Assembly: GCA_035693615.1 (NCBI GenBank)
Contig: DASSGH010000065.1
Location: 1-5,384 of the forward strand
Direction: 5' to 3'
Length of the DNA: 5,384 bases
Origin: VAZQ01 sp035693615
Lineage (GTDB): Bacteria; Pseudomonadota; Alphaproteobacteria; Rhizobiales; Xanthobacteraceae
Shown: piece by piece, positions 1-4,988 of the stretch
How positions within the stretch are numbered: position 1 is the first letter of the stretch
Layout of the letters: each line of letters opens with the position of its first letter
Made by a program: the position numbers and the translations under genes
The notes under the pieces: generated by a model
Databases searched by the model: none
Seen by the model: only the letters and a program-made list of their open reading frames with translations
Told to the model about the DNA's origin: nothing

Positions 1-160
1 CGTGTGGGGCCAGCTGAAAATAAATGGACGATGATGGCTTACCAAACGCTCGCCCAATCGCTTTCAGCGACTCGCCCCGCTGCCAGCGATCCCAAAGCTC
101 TGTTTTCTCTGATGCCGTAAAGCCTCGAAAATAACCTCGACGCATTGCCGAACACTCCAT
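1..160 (-). CDS. IS30-family transposase, N-terminal part, cut by the left window edge
   Basis: Reading leftward from the ATG at 160-158, an open frame of 53 codons runs off the edge without a stop. Its sequence contains TASEKTELWDRWQRGES, then LKAIGRAFGK and SSSIYFQLAPH, which I recognise as the N-terminal helix-turn-helix region of IS30-family transposases (DDE recombinases that bind the element ends and move the IS). Residues about 15-50 form the HTH; the catalytic core lies outside the window. An inner ATG at 145 is possible, but the start at 160 has a purine-rich GAAAGGGAAAG just upstream as ribosome binding site, so I prefer it. No frameshift is visible in this part. Whether the whole gene is intact cannot be judged here. 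The family call is from remembered sequence similarity and is fairly firm. Confidence 0.8.
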   Translation of the reverse strand, partial: MECSAMRRGYFRGFTASEKTELWDRWQRGESLKAIGRAFGKPSSSIYFQLAPH

Positions 161-206
161 CTTTCCCTTTCAGGATAGAGTGTTGCGTCGACCCGTTGAG
201 ACCACC
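1..206 (-). mobile_element. IS30-family insertion sequence, right-hand end
   Basis: The transposase fragment implies that an insertion sequence enters from the left. The boundary is inferred. The stretch at about 180-206, beginning GTGTTGCGTCGACCCGTTGA, lies 20-46 bp upstream of the transposase start, where IS30-type elements carry a terminal inverted repeat of about 25 bp. The matching end and the target duplication are outside the window, so the exact limit is uncertain by 10-20 bp. Confidence 0.5.
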
Positions 207-225
207 ACCGAAAGCGGACCCGGCC

Positions 226-244
226 ATGAGTACACGCCTTAGTT
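226..244. repeat. Imperfect direct repeat, copy A
   Basis: The 19 bp ATGAGTACACGCCTTAGTT match copy B at 517-535 at 17 of 19 positions, in the same orientation. Both copies are preceded by an AGCGGAC motif (212-218 here, 495-501 for copy B), but the gap to the repeat differs (7 against 15 bp). Copy A lies just outside the presumed IS30 end. Confidence 0.6.
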
Positions 245-426
245 GCACTCATCGGCGTCCAATCGAACCCGACGCGCGCAACTATACGGATCTGGCCCTT
301 ACGCCGGTCCGCGACGATGACGATGTGACGCTTGATCTGCTCACCAAGACGACAGGGGCGCGTGCAGCGGTTGCGCACGTAAACAAGGTCAACGAGCTGA
401 TCGGCGCCCCCCGGCCTCATTCGACC

Positions 427-464
427 GCCGAATGACCGAAATGGGTCAGACTTGGTCATTCGGC
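427..464. repeat. Inverted repeat, 11 bp perfect arms
   Basis: GCCGAATGACC at 427-437 is the exact reverse complement of GGTCATTCGGC at 454-464, with a 16 bp spacer. Within the spacer GGGTC (443-447) can also pair with GACC (434-437), giving an alternative smaller hairpin. No T-run follows on either strand, so it is not a classical terminator. With the next inverted repeat it forms a compact palindromic block about 30-100 bp downstream of the lectin-like gene's stop. Confidence 0.7.
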
Positions 465-476
465 AATGCTGGCTCA

Positions 477-503
477 ATGTCCGGTTTGCTCGAGAGCGGA
501 CAT
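477..503. repeat. Inverted repeat, 7 bp perfect arms with AGCGGACAT core
   Basis: ATGTCCG at 477-483 pairs with CGGACAT at 497-503 across a 13 bp spacer that itself contains GCTCGAGAGC. The core AGCGGACAT resembles, from memory, sequence common in dispersed intergenic repeats of Bradyrhizobium-like genomes. It lies 27 bp beyond the lectin-like stop codon and might help end that transcript, but there is no T-tract. Confidence 0.5.
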
Positions 504-516
504 GGCTGGGCGATTT

Positions 517-535
517 ATGAGTCCACGCTTTAGTT
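517..535. repeat. Imperfect direct repeat, copy B, overlapping a stop codon
   Basis: ATGAGTCCACGCTTTAGTT matches copy A (226-244) with two differences. It overlaps the TAA stop (532-530, minus strand) and the last codon of the lectin-like gene, so the repeated segment reaches into the coding end of that gene. Confidence 0.6.
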
Positions 536-1216
536 CGCGGCGAAGCAGTAGAACAGGCCGTTGCCTCCCGTGCCCCTCAGGTCGTTCTGACTGCACCCGC
601 CCTCGGGACCGCGCGAGGGATGCGAAGAGTTCCACGACTTTGAGGCCGCGTCGTCGCGCAACCCCTTGCGGTCGATGTGGCCGACCATTGCGGCGCCTTG
701 GGTGCTGCTCGTCCAGTTGCGGCAGGTTCTGTCCTCTCCGGCCGCGAATGCCCGCCCGTCCGGCTGCGACCCTGTCAGCACGTCGTGGTAGTTGGGTGTG
801 TAGCCGACGCCGGCCACCATGGTGCCCCGCTCGGTCAGCGAGATCGGCATGCCGAGCTTGTTGTTGTCGCCGTGAAGCTCGTCGACACTTTGAGCGACAA
901 CTTCGTTTTTGAAATTCTGCCACGGCCCTCGTCCGATGCGGTCGCGGGCATTGACGGCTTGTGCGCCGTCCGCTGCTTGAGTGCTGAGATAAGCACGCCA
1001 GGTCTTGCCGCCGGCGCCGGCGGCCTGCGCGAGGGTTTGGCAGTGGCGATCGGCGCCTTCCAAGCCGCCGAGGTCGGCGCCCTTGCCGGGCCCATTGCTC
1101 GTCACGAAAAACGTCATGTTGGGAGATTGGGGCGGCGGCTGCTGTGCGTGACTCGCGCTCGAGCCCAATGACACTACGGCAGCTGACGCTATTACGAACG
1201 ACTTGATCCCGGACAT
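530..1216 (-). CDS. Secreted lectin-like protein of unknown function (DUF1554-like)
   Basis: The 228-residue product begins with a Sec signal peptide: a short basic start, a hydrophobic stretch at about residues 7-20 and a likely cut after SHA (residue 24), so it should be exported to the periplasm or beyond. A Gln/Pro linker (25-33) leads into one globular domain. The pattern FFVTSNGPGKG then LGGLEGADRHCQ (37-60) with WRAYLS (73-78) resembles the bacterial lectin-like / DUF1554 group, in which FVTS and GL-GAD-C are typical. Four cysteines (59, 165, 208, 224) could make two disulfides; the end is Gly-rich with GLFYCFA. I chose the ATG at 1216 because GGGAG lies 7 bases upstream and it places the signal peptide at the N-terminus. 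A longer frame begins at 1282 but adds 22 non-signal residues. Ligand and function are unknown. No operon partner is visible; the next gene diverges. Confidence 0.8.
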   Translation of the reverse strand: MSGIKSFVIASAAVVSLGSSASHAQQPPPQSPNMTFFVTSNGPGKGADLGGLEGADRHCQTLAQAAGAGGKTWRAYLSTQAADGAQAVNARDRIGRGPWQNFKNEVVAQSVDELHGDNNKLGMPISLTERGTMVAGVGYTPNYHDVLTGSQPDGRAFAAGEDRTCRNWTSSTQGAAMVGHIDRKGLRDDAASKSWNSSHPSRGPEGGCSQNDLRGTGGNGLFYCFAAN

Positions 1217-1263
1217 CTTGTGCTCCCGTTTGAACTGACGACGCGCTTGTAGCGCCGCAGTAG

Positions 1264-1291
1264 AAACTAGCATGAAACGCAATCACGCCAA
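1264..1291 (-). promoter_or_regulatory. Possible sigma-70 promoter of the lectin-like gene
   Basis: On the minus strand TTGGCG (1291-1286) and TAGTTT (1269-1264) are 16 bp apart, which fits a -35/-10 pair and would give a leader of about 40 bases before the start at 1216. The -10 is weak, so this is a guess from spacing and position. Confidence 0.3.
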
Positions 1292-1337
1292 CCGGCATGA
1301 AATTATTTTGCGCCCGTGGGAATAATGGCATGGCAGA

Positions 1338-1366
1338 TTGACCGGCTGCGTCTTTGCCCTCACATT
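1338..1366 (+). promoter_or_regulatory. Possible promoter of the amidohydrolase gene
   Basis: TTGACC at 1338-1343 and CACATT at 1361-1366 are separated by 17 bp. The -35 is good but the -10 is poor. If used, transcription would start near 1373 and leave a leader of about 70 bases before the GTG start at 1444. Confidence 0.22.
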
Positions 1367-1431
1367 GGCGATCGCCGCGATTGAAAGCGCGAGCCCGATG
1401 CGCGGTGCTCAGCCGTTGTGATTTCTATGAC

Positions 1432-1437
1432 GGAGAG
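1432..1437 (+). promoter_or_regulatory. Ribosome binding site that decides the amidohydrolase start
   Basis: GGAGAG ends 6 bases before the GTG at 1444. The longer open frame begins at a TTG at 1354 and would add 30 Arg-rich residues ahead of the conserved DWHSH motif; no comparable site precedes it. This supports GTG 1444 as the start. Confidence 0.7.
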
Positions 1438-1443
1438 ATCAGC

Positions 1444-2430
1444 GTGATCATCGATTGGCATTCACACATCTATACTCCGGAAGAGGCAGCGGACGACCTC
1501 GGCGCCGCCGATGGGAAGAGCGGGCCGAAATGGGGCGAACGCGGCTGCCCCATGGTGCTCGAGAATTTCCTCGACGCCCATTACAAGAATGGCATCGATA
1601 TCAGCGTCGTAACCAATGCCGCGCATTACCTGCGCGGAAAAGCCGAACACGAAGAACTGCCGGCAGTGCAGCGGTGGAGCGATTACGCCGCCGAGGTTCA
1701 GCAGAAATACGCGGGCACGCTCTACTGCTTCGCCACGATCCTACCGTGCGGAGGCCCCGCCTTCATCAAGGAGGCCGAGCGCGCAATCCGCGAGCTCGGG
1801 CTCAAAGGCATCTTCATCCACTCCAGCCACAAAGGGCACTATCCGGACGATGACGAAGCGCGCCCGTTTTGGGAGTTGGTGCAGGACCTCGACGTGCCGG
1901 TAATGATCCACCCGCCCCATCTCGGCTTCGGCGAGGAGCGGATGAAGGAGTATCGGCTCGCCTCCAGCATTGGGCGGCCGTTCGACCTCTGCCTGGCGCT
2001 CGCGCGACTGATCGTGCGCGGCATTCTGGAGGATTTTCCGCGGGCGACGATCGTGGCCTCGCACGGGGGCGGCGGCATCTGCGAGACCATCAGCCGGATG
2101 GATTATGCCTACGAGCTGCAGGAGGAGGCATTTTTCCTCGGCTCTTACGCGCCGATGAAGATCAAGCATCCGCCGAGCCATTATCTCAAGCGGATGTATC
2201 TCGACACGGTCACCTACAATCTGCCGGCGGTGAAAATGGTGCTCGACTGGATCGGACCCGAGCGCGTTGTCTACGGCAGCGACGCCCCGCCGCTGACCTC
2301 GCTCAAGCCGCGCGCGATCAAGCTGATCAACGACCTCGAGCTACCCGAGGCGGAGCGCGCCGCGATCTTCTTCGCCACCGCGGCGAGGCTCTTGAAGCTG
2401 CCGCTCGCGCGGGCCGCGCACGCCGCCTGA
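1444..2430 (+). CDS. Amidohydrolase family protein (Amidohydro_2, ACMSD-like TIM barrel)
   Basis: From GTG 1444 the product has 328 residues, a usual length for Amidohydro_2 (PF04909) enzymes, which are metal-dependent TIM-barrel hydrolases or decarboxylases such as ACMSD and related aromatic-acid decarboxylases. The expected metal and catalytic positions are all present: DWHSH near the N-terminus (His6, His8), MIHPPH (His156), ASHGGGG (His207) and YGSDAPP (Asp280). There is no signal peptide, so it should act in the cytoplasm. The substrate cannot be read from the sequence. A single metal ion, often Zn, is typical of the family. It stands alone: the lectin-like gene behind it is divergent, and rpmJ downstream has its own likely promoter 64 bp past the stop. 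No clear terminator follows. The frame is intact. Family assignment is firm; specific activity is not assigned. Confidence 0.85.
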   Translation: MIIDWHSHIYTPEEAADDLGAADGKSGPKWGERGCPMVLENFLDAHYKNGIDISVVTNAAHYLRGKAEHEELPAVQRWSDYAAEVQQKYAGTLYCFATILPCGGPAFIKEAERAIRELGLKGIFIHSSHKGHYPDDDEARPFWELVQDLDVPVMIHPPHLGFGEERMKEYRLASSIGRPFDLCLALARLIVRGILEDFPRATIVASHGGGGICETISRMDYAYELQEEAFFLGSYAPMKIKHPPSHYLKRMYLDTVTYNLPAVKMVLDWIGPERVVYGSDAPPLTSLKPRAIKLINDLELPEAERAAIFFATAARLLKLPLARAAHAA

Positions 2431-2494
2431 GACATGCCGCCGAGCGAGCAATAGGCAAGCCGGAACGGGTTCTCGCCTTGGGACCGGGCGCCGG

Positions 2495-2523
2495 TTGACG
2501 AGCCGCCGCCGCATCCCTACTTT
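2495..2523 (+). promoter_or_regulatory. Likely promoter of rpmJ
   Basis: TTGACG (2495-2500) and TACTTT (2518-2523) are separated by exactly 17 bp, a good sigma-70-type match for an alphaproteobacterium. Transcription would begin near 2530, about 40 bases before the rpmJ ATG. A small dyad, ACCGG-GCG-CCGGT (2483-2495), abuts the -35 and might be an operator or the remains of a terminator for the upstream gene. Confidence 0.5.
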
Positions 2524-2570
2524 GCGCGCGAGTTCGCAGGACAGCGTGCGCAAGCCGACGAGCCAGAGCT

Positions 2571-2696
2571 ATGAAAGTACGTAACTCCCTGAAGTCCCTT
2601 CGCAGCCGCCATCGCAGCAATCGCCTGGTCCGCCGCAAGGGCCGGGTCTACGTGATCAACAAGGTTCAGCGTCGGTTCAAGGCGCGCCAGGGCTGA
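2571..2696 (+). CDS. rpmJ: 50S ribosomal protein L36, cysteine-free YkgO type
   Basis: This 41-residue, strongly basic protein begins MKVRNSLKSLRSRH and ends RRFKARQG, the signature ends of bacterial L36, a small protein of the large ribosomal subunit that contacts 23S rRNA. It lacks the zinc-ribbon cysteines of the classical 37-38 residue form and so belongs to the C-minus (YkgO-like) form. In E. coli that form is the zinc-starvation paralogue; in many alphaproteobacteria it is, as far as I recall, the only L36. The ATG at 2571 is the only sensible start; the ribosome binding site is weak. It is a single-gene unit with its own promoter, followed by a short hairpin, and stands apart from other ribosomal genes. 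Identity is very secure despite the short length. Confidence 0.95.
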   Translation: MKVRNSLKSLRSRHRSNRLVRRKGRVYVINKVQRRFKARQG

Positions 2697-2701
2697 GCGC
2701 T

Positions 2702-2718
2702 CGCCCGCTTGGCGGGTG
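2702..2718 (+). terminator. Short GC hairpin after rpmJ
   Basis: CGCCCGC (2702-2708) pairs with GCGGGTG (2712-2718), including one G-T pair, across a 3-base TTG loop, starting 6 bases after the rpmJ stop. The strong stem and position suggest a terminator or 3' stabiliser, but the following bases (GACGCTTGCGG) are not a T-run. Confidence 0.45.
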
Positions 2719-2740
2719 GACGCTTGCGGCCTATGGGCGG

Positions 2741-2769
2741 TTGCCCTGACGAAATCTTGTCTTTATCGC
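2741..2769 (+). promoter_or_regulatory. Possible promoter of the TPR gene
   Basis: TTGCCC (2741-2746) and TATCGC (2764-2769) are 17 bp apart, in the 101 bp gap between rpmJ and the TPR gene. It would start RNA near 2776, giving a leader of only about 22 bases. The match is moderate; read-through from rpmJ is the alternative. Confidence 0.28.
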
Positions 2770-2797
2770 ACCGTGGCGCAGCGTTAATCTCGAACGC

Positions 2798-3421
2798 ATG
2801 AAGCGGCGATTCCTCTGCTTTGCGGCAACTATGCTTGCGGCGGCGTGGGCCTTGCCGGTTCTCGCCGAAACCATCGACCCCGAGCCGCTCAAGCCAGTCG
2901 AGCCTCCGGGCGCGTTGCCGCGCGCCCAACACGGCGACAAGACGCAAAATCTCGACCGGCTGTTCGCGGCGCTCAAAGCCGCGCCTGACGACGAGAGCGC
3001 GAAATACATTGAAAACCGCATCTGGGCGATTTGGCTCGCCTCCAGCAGCGATACCGCCAATCTCTTGATGGGCCGCGCCAAGACCGCGACCGACGGCAAC
3101 GACTTCGATCTGGCGATTCGACTGCTCAATGCCATTATCGACATTCGGCCGGATTTCACCGAGGCATGGAACCGCCGCGCGACGGTCTACTATACGAAGA
3201 AAGATTTCGGCCGCGCGCTCGCCGACATTCGCGAAGTGCTGGCGCGGGAGCCGCGCCATTTCGGCGCACTGTCCGGCCTCGGCATCATCTTGCAGGAGAT
3301 GGGCGACGAGAAGCACGCCCTTGATGCGTTTCGGCGTGCACTCGCAATTCATCCCCACCTGGAACGCGTGCCCGAGCTGGTCAAAAAACTCAGCGAAAAG
3401 ATCGACGGTCGCGACATCTGA
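2798..3421 (+). CDS. Exported tetratricopeptide repeat protein
   Basis: The 207-residue product starts MKRRFLCFAATMLAAAWALP, a typical Sec signal peptide with a likely cut after VLA (residue 23), so it should be periplasmic. A Pro-rich linker (26-42) is followed by a helical region with three tandem TPR units: about 88-121 (ending in the IIDIRPDF type), 122-155 (WNRRATVYYTKKDFGRALADI) and 156-189 (GLGIILQEMGDEKHALDAF, ending AIHPHL). Such repeats form a helical scaffold for protein contacts; no catalytic domain is present and the partner is unknown. Homologues of this kind sit beside rpmJ and pyk in related genomes as I recall them. The ribosome binding site before ATG 2798 is poor, but the signal peptide begins exactly there. 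It converges on pyk, with a hairpin between them. Confidence 0.85.
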   Translation: MKRRFLCFAATMLAAAWALPVLAETIDPEPLKPVEPPGALPRAQHGDKTQNLDRLFAALKAAPDDESAKYIENRIWAIWLASSSDTANLLMGRAKTATDGNDFDLAIRLLNAIIDIRPDFTEAWNRRATVYYTKKDFGRALADIREVLAREPRHFGALSGLGIILQEMGDEKHALDAFRRALAIHPHLERVPELVKKLSEKIDGRDI

Positions 3422-3493
3422 CCAGGCGGACCCTCGGCGAACGGCTGCTCGTCCGTACATCCACGACCCCCCTGTCCTGCAGTTAAAGACGTG

Positions 3494-3517
3494 AATGGCC
3501 GAACAAGTTCGGCCATG
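3494..3517. terminator. Hairpin between convergent TPR and pyk genes
   Basis: ATGGCCGAAC (3495-3504) is the exact reverse complement of GTTCGGCCAT (3507-3516), with only AA between; in RNA this folds as an 8-9 bp stem with a 4-6 base loop. It lies 41 bp past pyk's stop and 73 bp past the TPR stop. On the minus strand a modestly T-rich TCACGTCTTTAACT follows, so it fits better as pyk's terminator and may serve both genes. Confidence 0.55.
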
Positions 3518-3557
3518 ATGACGCGGCTCGAGCAGAACAGTGAGCGACTAGCGGTTA

Positions 3558-4988
3558 CTAACTGCCCGCGTCCGCCGCCACGAAAGCGACGCGCAACATA
3601 TTGGTCGCGCCCGGCGTACCGAGTGGAACGCCGGCGACGATGATGACGCGCTGGCCGACATTGGCGAGCCCATCGAGGCAGGCGAGCCGGCAGGCGCGCT
3701 CCACCATGTCGTCGAGATCGTGGGCGTCCTCCGCAACGATACAGTGCACCCCCCAAACCAGCGACAGGCGCCGGCCGGTCGCGACCCTGGGCGAAATCGC
3801 CACGATGGGTGACTTCGGCCGCTCGCGTGCGACGCGCAATCCGGTCGAGCCTGAGCTTGTCCAACAGACAATGGCGGAAAGCTCGAGCGTCTCGGCGATC
3901 TGGCGCGCTGCCGCGGCGATGGCGTCGGCGCCCGTGGCCTCGGGGTCCGTGCGCTGCGCATGAATCAGGGTCTGATAGATGGGATCGCGTTCCACCTCCT
4001 CCGCGGTCCGGTTCATGGTCGCCACCGCCTCGACCGGATACTGCCCAGACGCGGATTCCGCGGACAACATGATGGCGTCCGCGCCGTCGAAAATGGCCGT
4101 TGAAACGTCAGTCACCTCGGCTCGGGTGGGGACAGGACAGGCGATCATTGATTCCAGCATCTGGGTCGCGATCACGACCGGCTTGCCAGCACGGCGGGCG
4201 TCGCGCGTCATTTGCTTTTGCAGCCCGGGCACCTTCTCGACCGGCATCTCGACGCCGAGATCGCCGCGCGCCACCATCAATGCATCGGCGAGGTCTAGGA
4301 TCTCGCCGAGGCGGTGGATCGCCTGCGGCTTCTCGATCTTGGCCATGACGGCCGCGCGTCCGCGCGTGATCTTCTTCGCCTCGGCGATATCTTCGGGACG
4401 CTGGATGAAGGAGAGCGCCACCCAATCGACTCCGGCGTCGAGTCCTGCTTCGAGATCGGAACGATCCTTTGGCGTCAGCGCCGAGAACGGGATCGTCGTG
4501 TCGGGCAGGCTTATGCCCTTGCGGTCGCTGAGCTTGCCGCCGACCTCCACGCGCGTGAGGATACGCTCGCTGTTCGCCTCGAGCGCGACCAGCCGCACCT
4601 TGCCGTCATCGAGCAGGAGCGTATCGCCGGGCTCGACCACGGCAAATATCTCCGGATGCGGCAGGTGCACCCGCGTGGCGTCGCCCAGGGCGGGATCGGC
4701 GTCGAGTGCGAAAGTGTCGCCCTTCGTCAGCGTGGCCGGATTGGCGGTGAAGCTGCCGACCCTGAGCTTGGGGCCTTGTAGATCGAGCAGAATCCCAATT
4801 GGTCGGCCGTGCTCGGTCTCCACGTCGCGGATCGCCGCCGTCAACTCACGCATGCGCGCATGCGTGGTGTGGCTCATGTTGATGCGGAAAACGTCCGCGC
4901 CCGCCTCGAACAGGCTGGCCACTGCGCGTCGGTCTGAGGATGCGGGGCCGAGGGTCGCGACGATTTTGGTCCGGCGCAGACGTCGCAT
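3558..4988 (-). CDS. pyk: Pyruvate kinase, predicted K+-independent type
   Basis: Pyruvate kinase moves phosphate from phosphoenolpyruvate to ADP, the last ATP-forming step of glycolysis and the Entner-Doudoroff route, in the cytoplasm. The 476-residue length is normal. The barrel A domain starts with RRTKIVATLGPAS and holds FRINMSH (Arg36, Asn38, Ser40); the B domain spans about 75-170; the barrel resumes with the active-site MAKIEKP (Lys217, Glu219), MVARGDLGVE (Asp243) and ATQMLESM (Thr275); the C domain is about 345-476. At the K+-site neighbourhood the sequence is DLQGPKLRV (69-77): Leu70, Gln71, Lys74 and Val77 match the pattern published for enzymes that need no K+, in which Lys replaces the K+-linked Glu (rabbit Glu117). 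The start is fixed by a TGATG overlap with the DUF1036 gene. Frame and motifs are intact. Confidence 0.97.
   Translation of the reverse strand: MRRLRRTKIVATLGPASSDRRAVASLFEAGADVFRINMSHTTHARMRELTAAIRDVETEHGRPIGILLDLQGPKLRVGSFTANPATLTKGDTFALDADPALGDATRVHLPHPEIFAVVEPGDTLLLDDGKVRLVALEANSERILTRVEVGGKLSDRKGISLPDTTIPFSALTPKDRSDLEAGLDAGVDWVALSFIQRPEDIAEAKKITRGRAAVMAKIEKPQAIHRLGEILDLADALMVARGDLGVEMPVEKVPGLQKQMTRDARRAGKPVVIATQMLESMIACPVPTRAEVTDVSTAIFDGADAIMLSAESASGQYPVEAVATMNRTAEEVERDPIYQTLIHAQRTDPEATGADAIAAAARQIAETLELSAIVCWTSSGSTGLRVARERPKSPIVAISPRVATGRRLSLVWGVHCIVAEDAHDLDDMVERACRLACLDGLANVGQRVIIVAGVPLGTPGATNMLRVAFVAADAGS
4847..4866. repeat. Perfect 20 bp palindrome inside pyk
   Basis: CACGCATGCG is followed directly by its reverse complement CGCATGCGTG, with no spacer. 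It lies in the 5' part of pyk, encoding residues about 42-48 (THARMR region). As RNA it could form a hairpin of about 8 bp. No function is claimed. Confidence 0.6.

Larger units (their letters stand above)
207..529. other. Gene-free junction with repeat debris
   Basis: About 320 bp between the IS30 end and the lectin-like gene hold no gene I can support. Open frames exist on both strands over the same bases (145-435 plus, 64-477 minus), but neither has a convincing ribosome binding site or a recognisable domain, and both run through the IS end. What is visible is an imperfect direct repeat and two inverted repeats, listed separately. The mixed look suggests decayed intergenic sequence that has gathered mobile and dispersed repeats. 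Confidence 0.6.

Noticed and set aside
145..435. Plus-strand frame of 96 codons over the IS end and junction
   Set aside because: It begins inside the IS30 transposase gene on the other strand, crosses the presumed IS end, lacks a ribosome binding site and shows no domain.
64..477. Minus-strand frame of 137 codons
   Set aside because: It overlaps the transposase gene in a different frame, spans the IS border and the inverted repeat, and is Arg-rich like a chance frame in GC-rich DNA.
474..1331. Minus-strand frame of 285 codons over the lectin-like gene
   Set aside because: Very Arg-rich, no family pattern; it is the out-of-frame shadow of the gene at 530-1216, which has a signal peptide, conserved motifs and a ribosome binding site.
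1354..1443. 30-codon N-terminal extension of the amidohydrolase from TTG 1354
   Set aside because: It is Arg-rich, has no ribosome binding site, and a good GGAGAG sits before GTG 1444 directly ahead of the conserved DWHSH motif.
2666..3460. Minus-strand frame of 264 codons opposite the TPR gene
   Set aside because: It overlaps the end of rpmJ and the whole TPR gene, has no recognisable domain, and the TPR frame shows a signal peptide and clear repeats.
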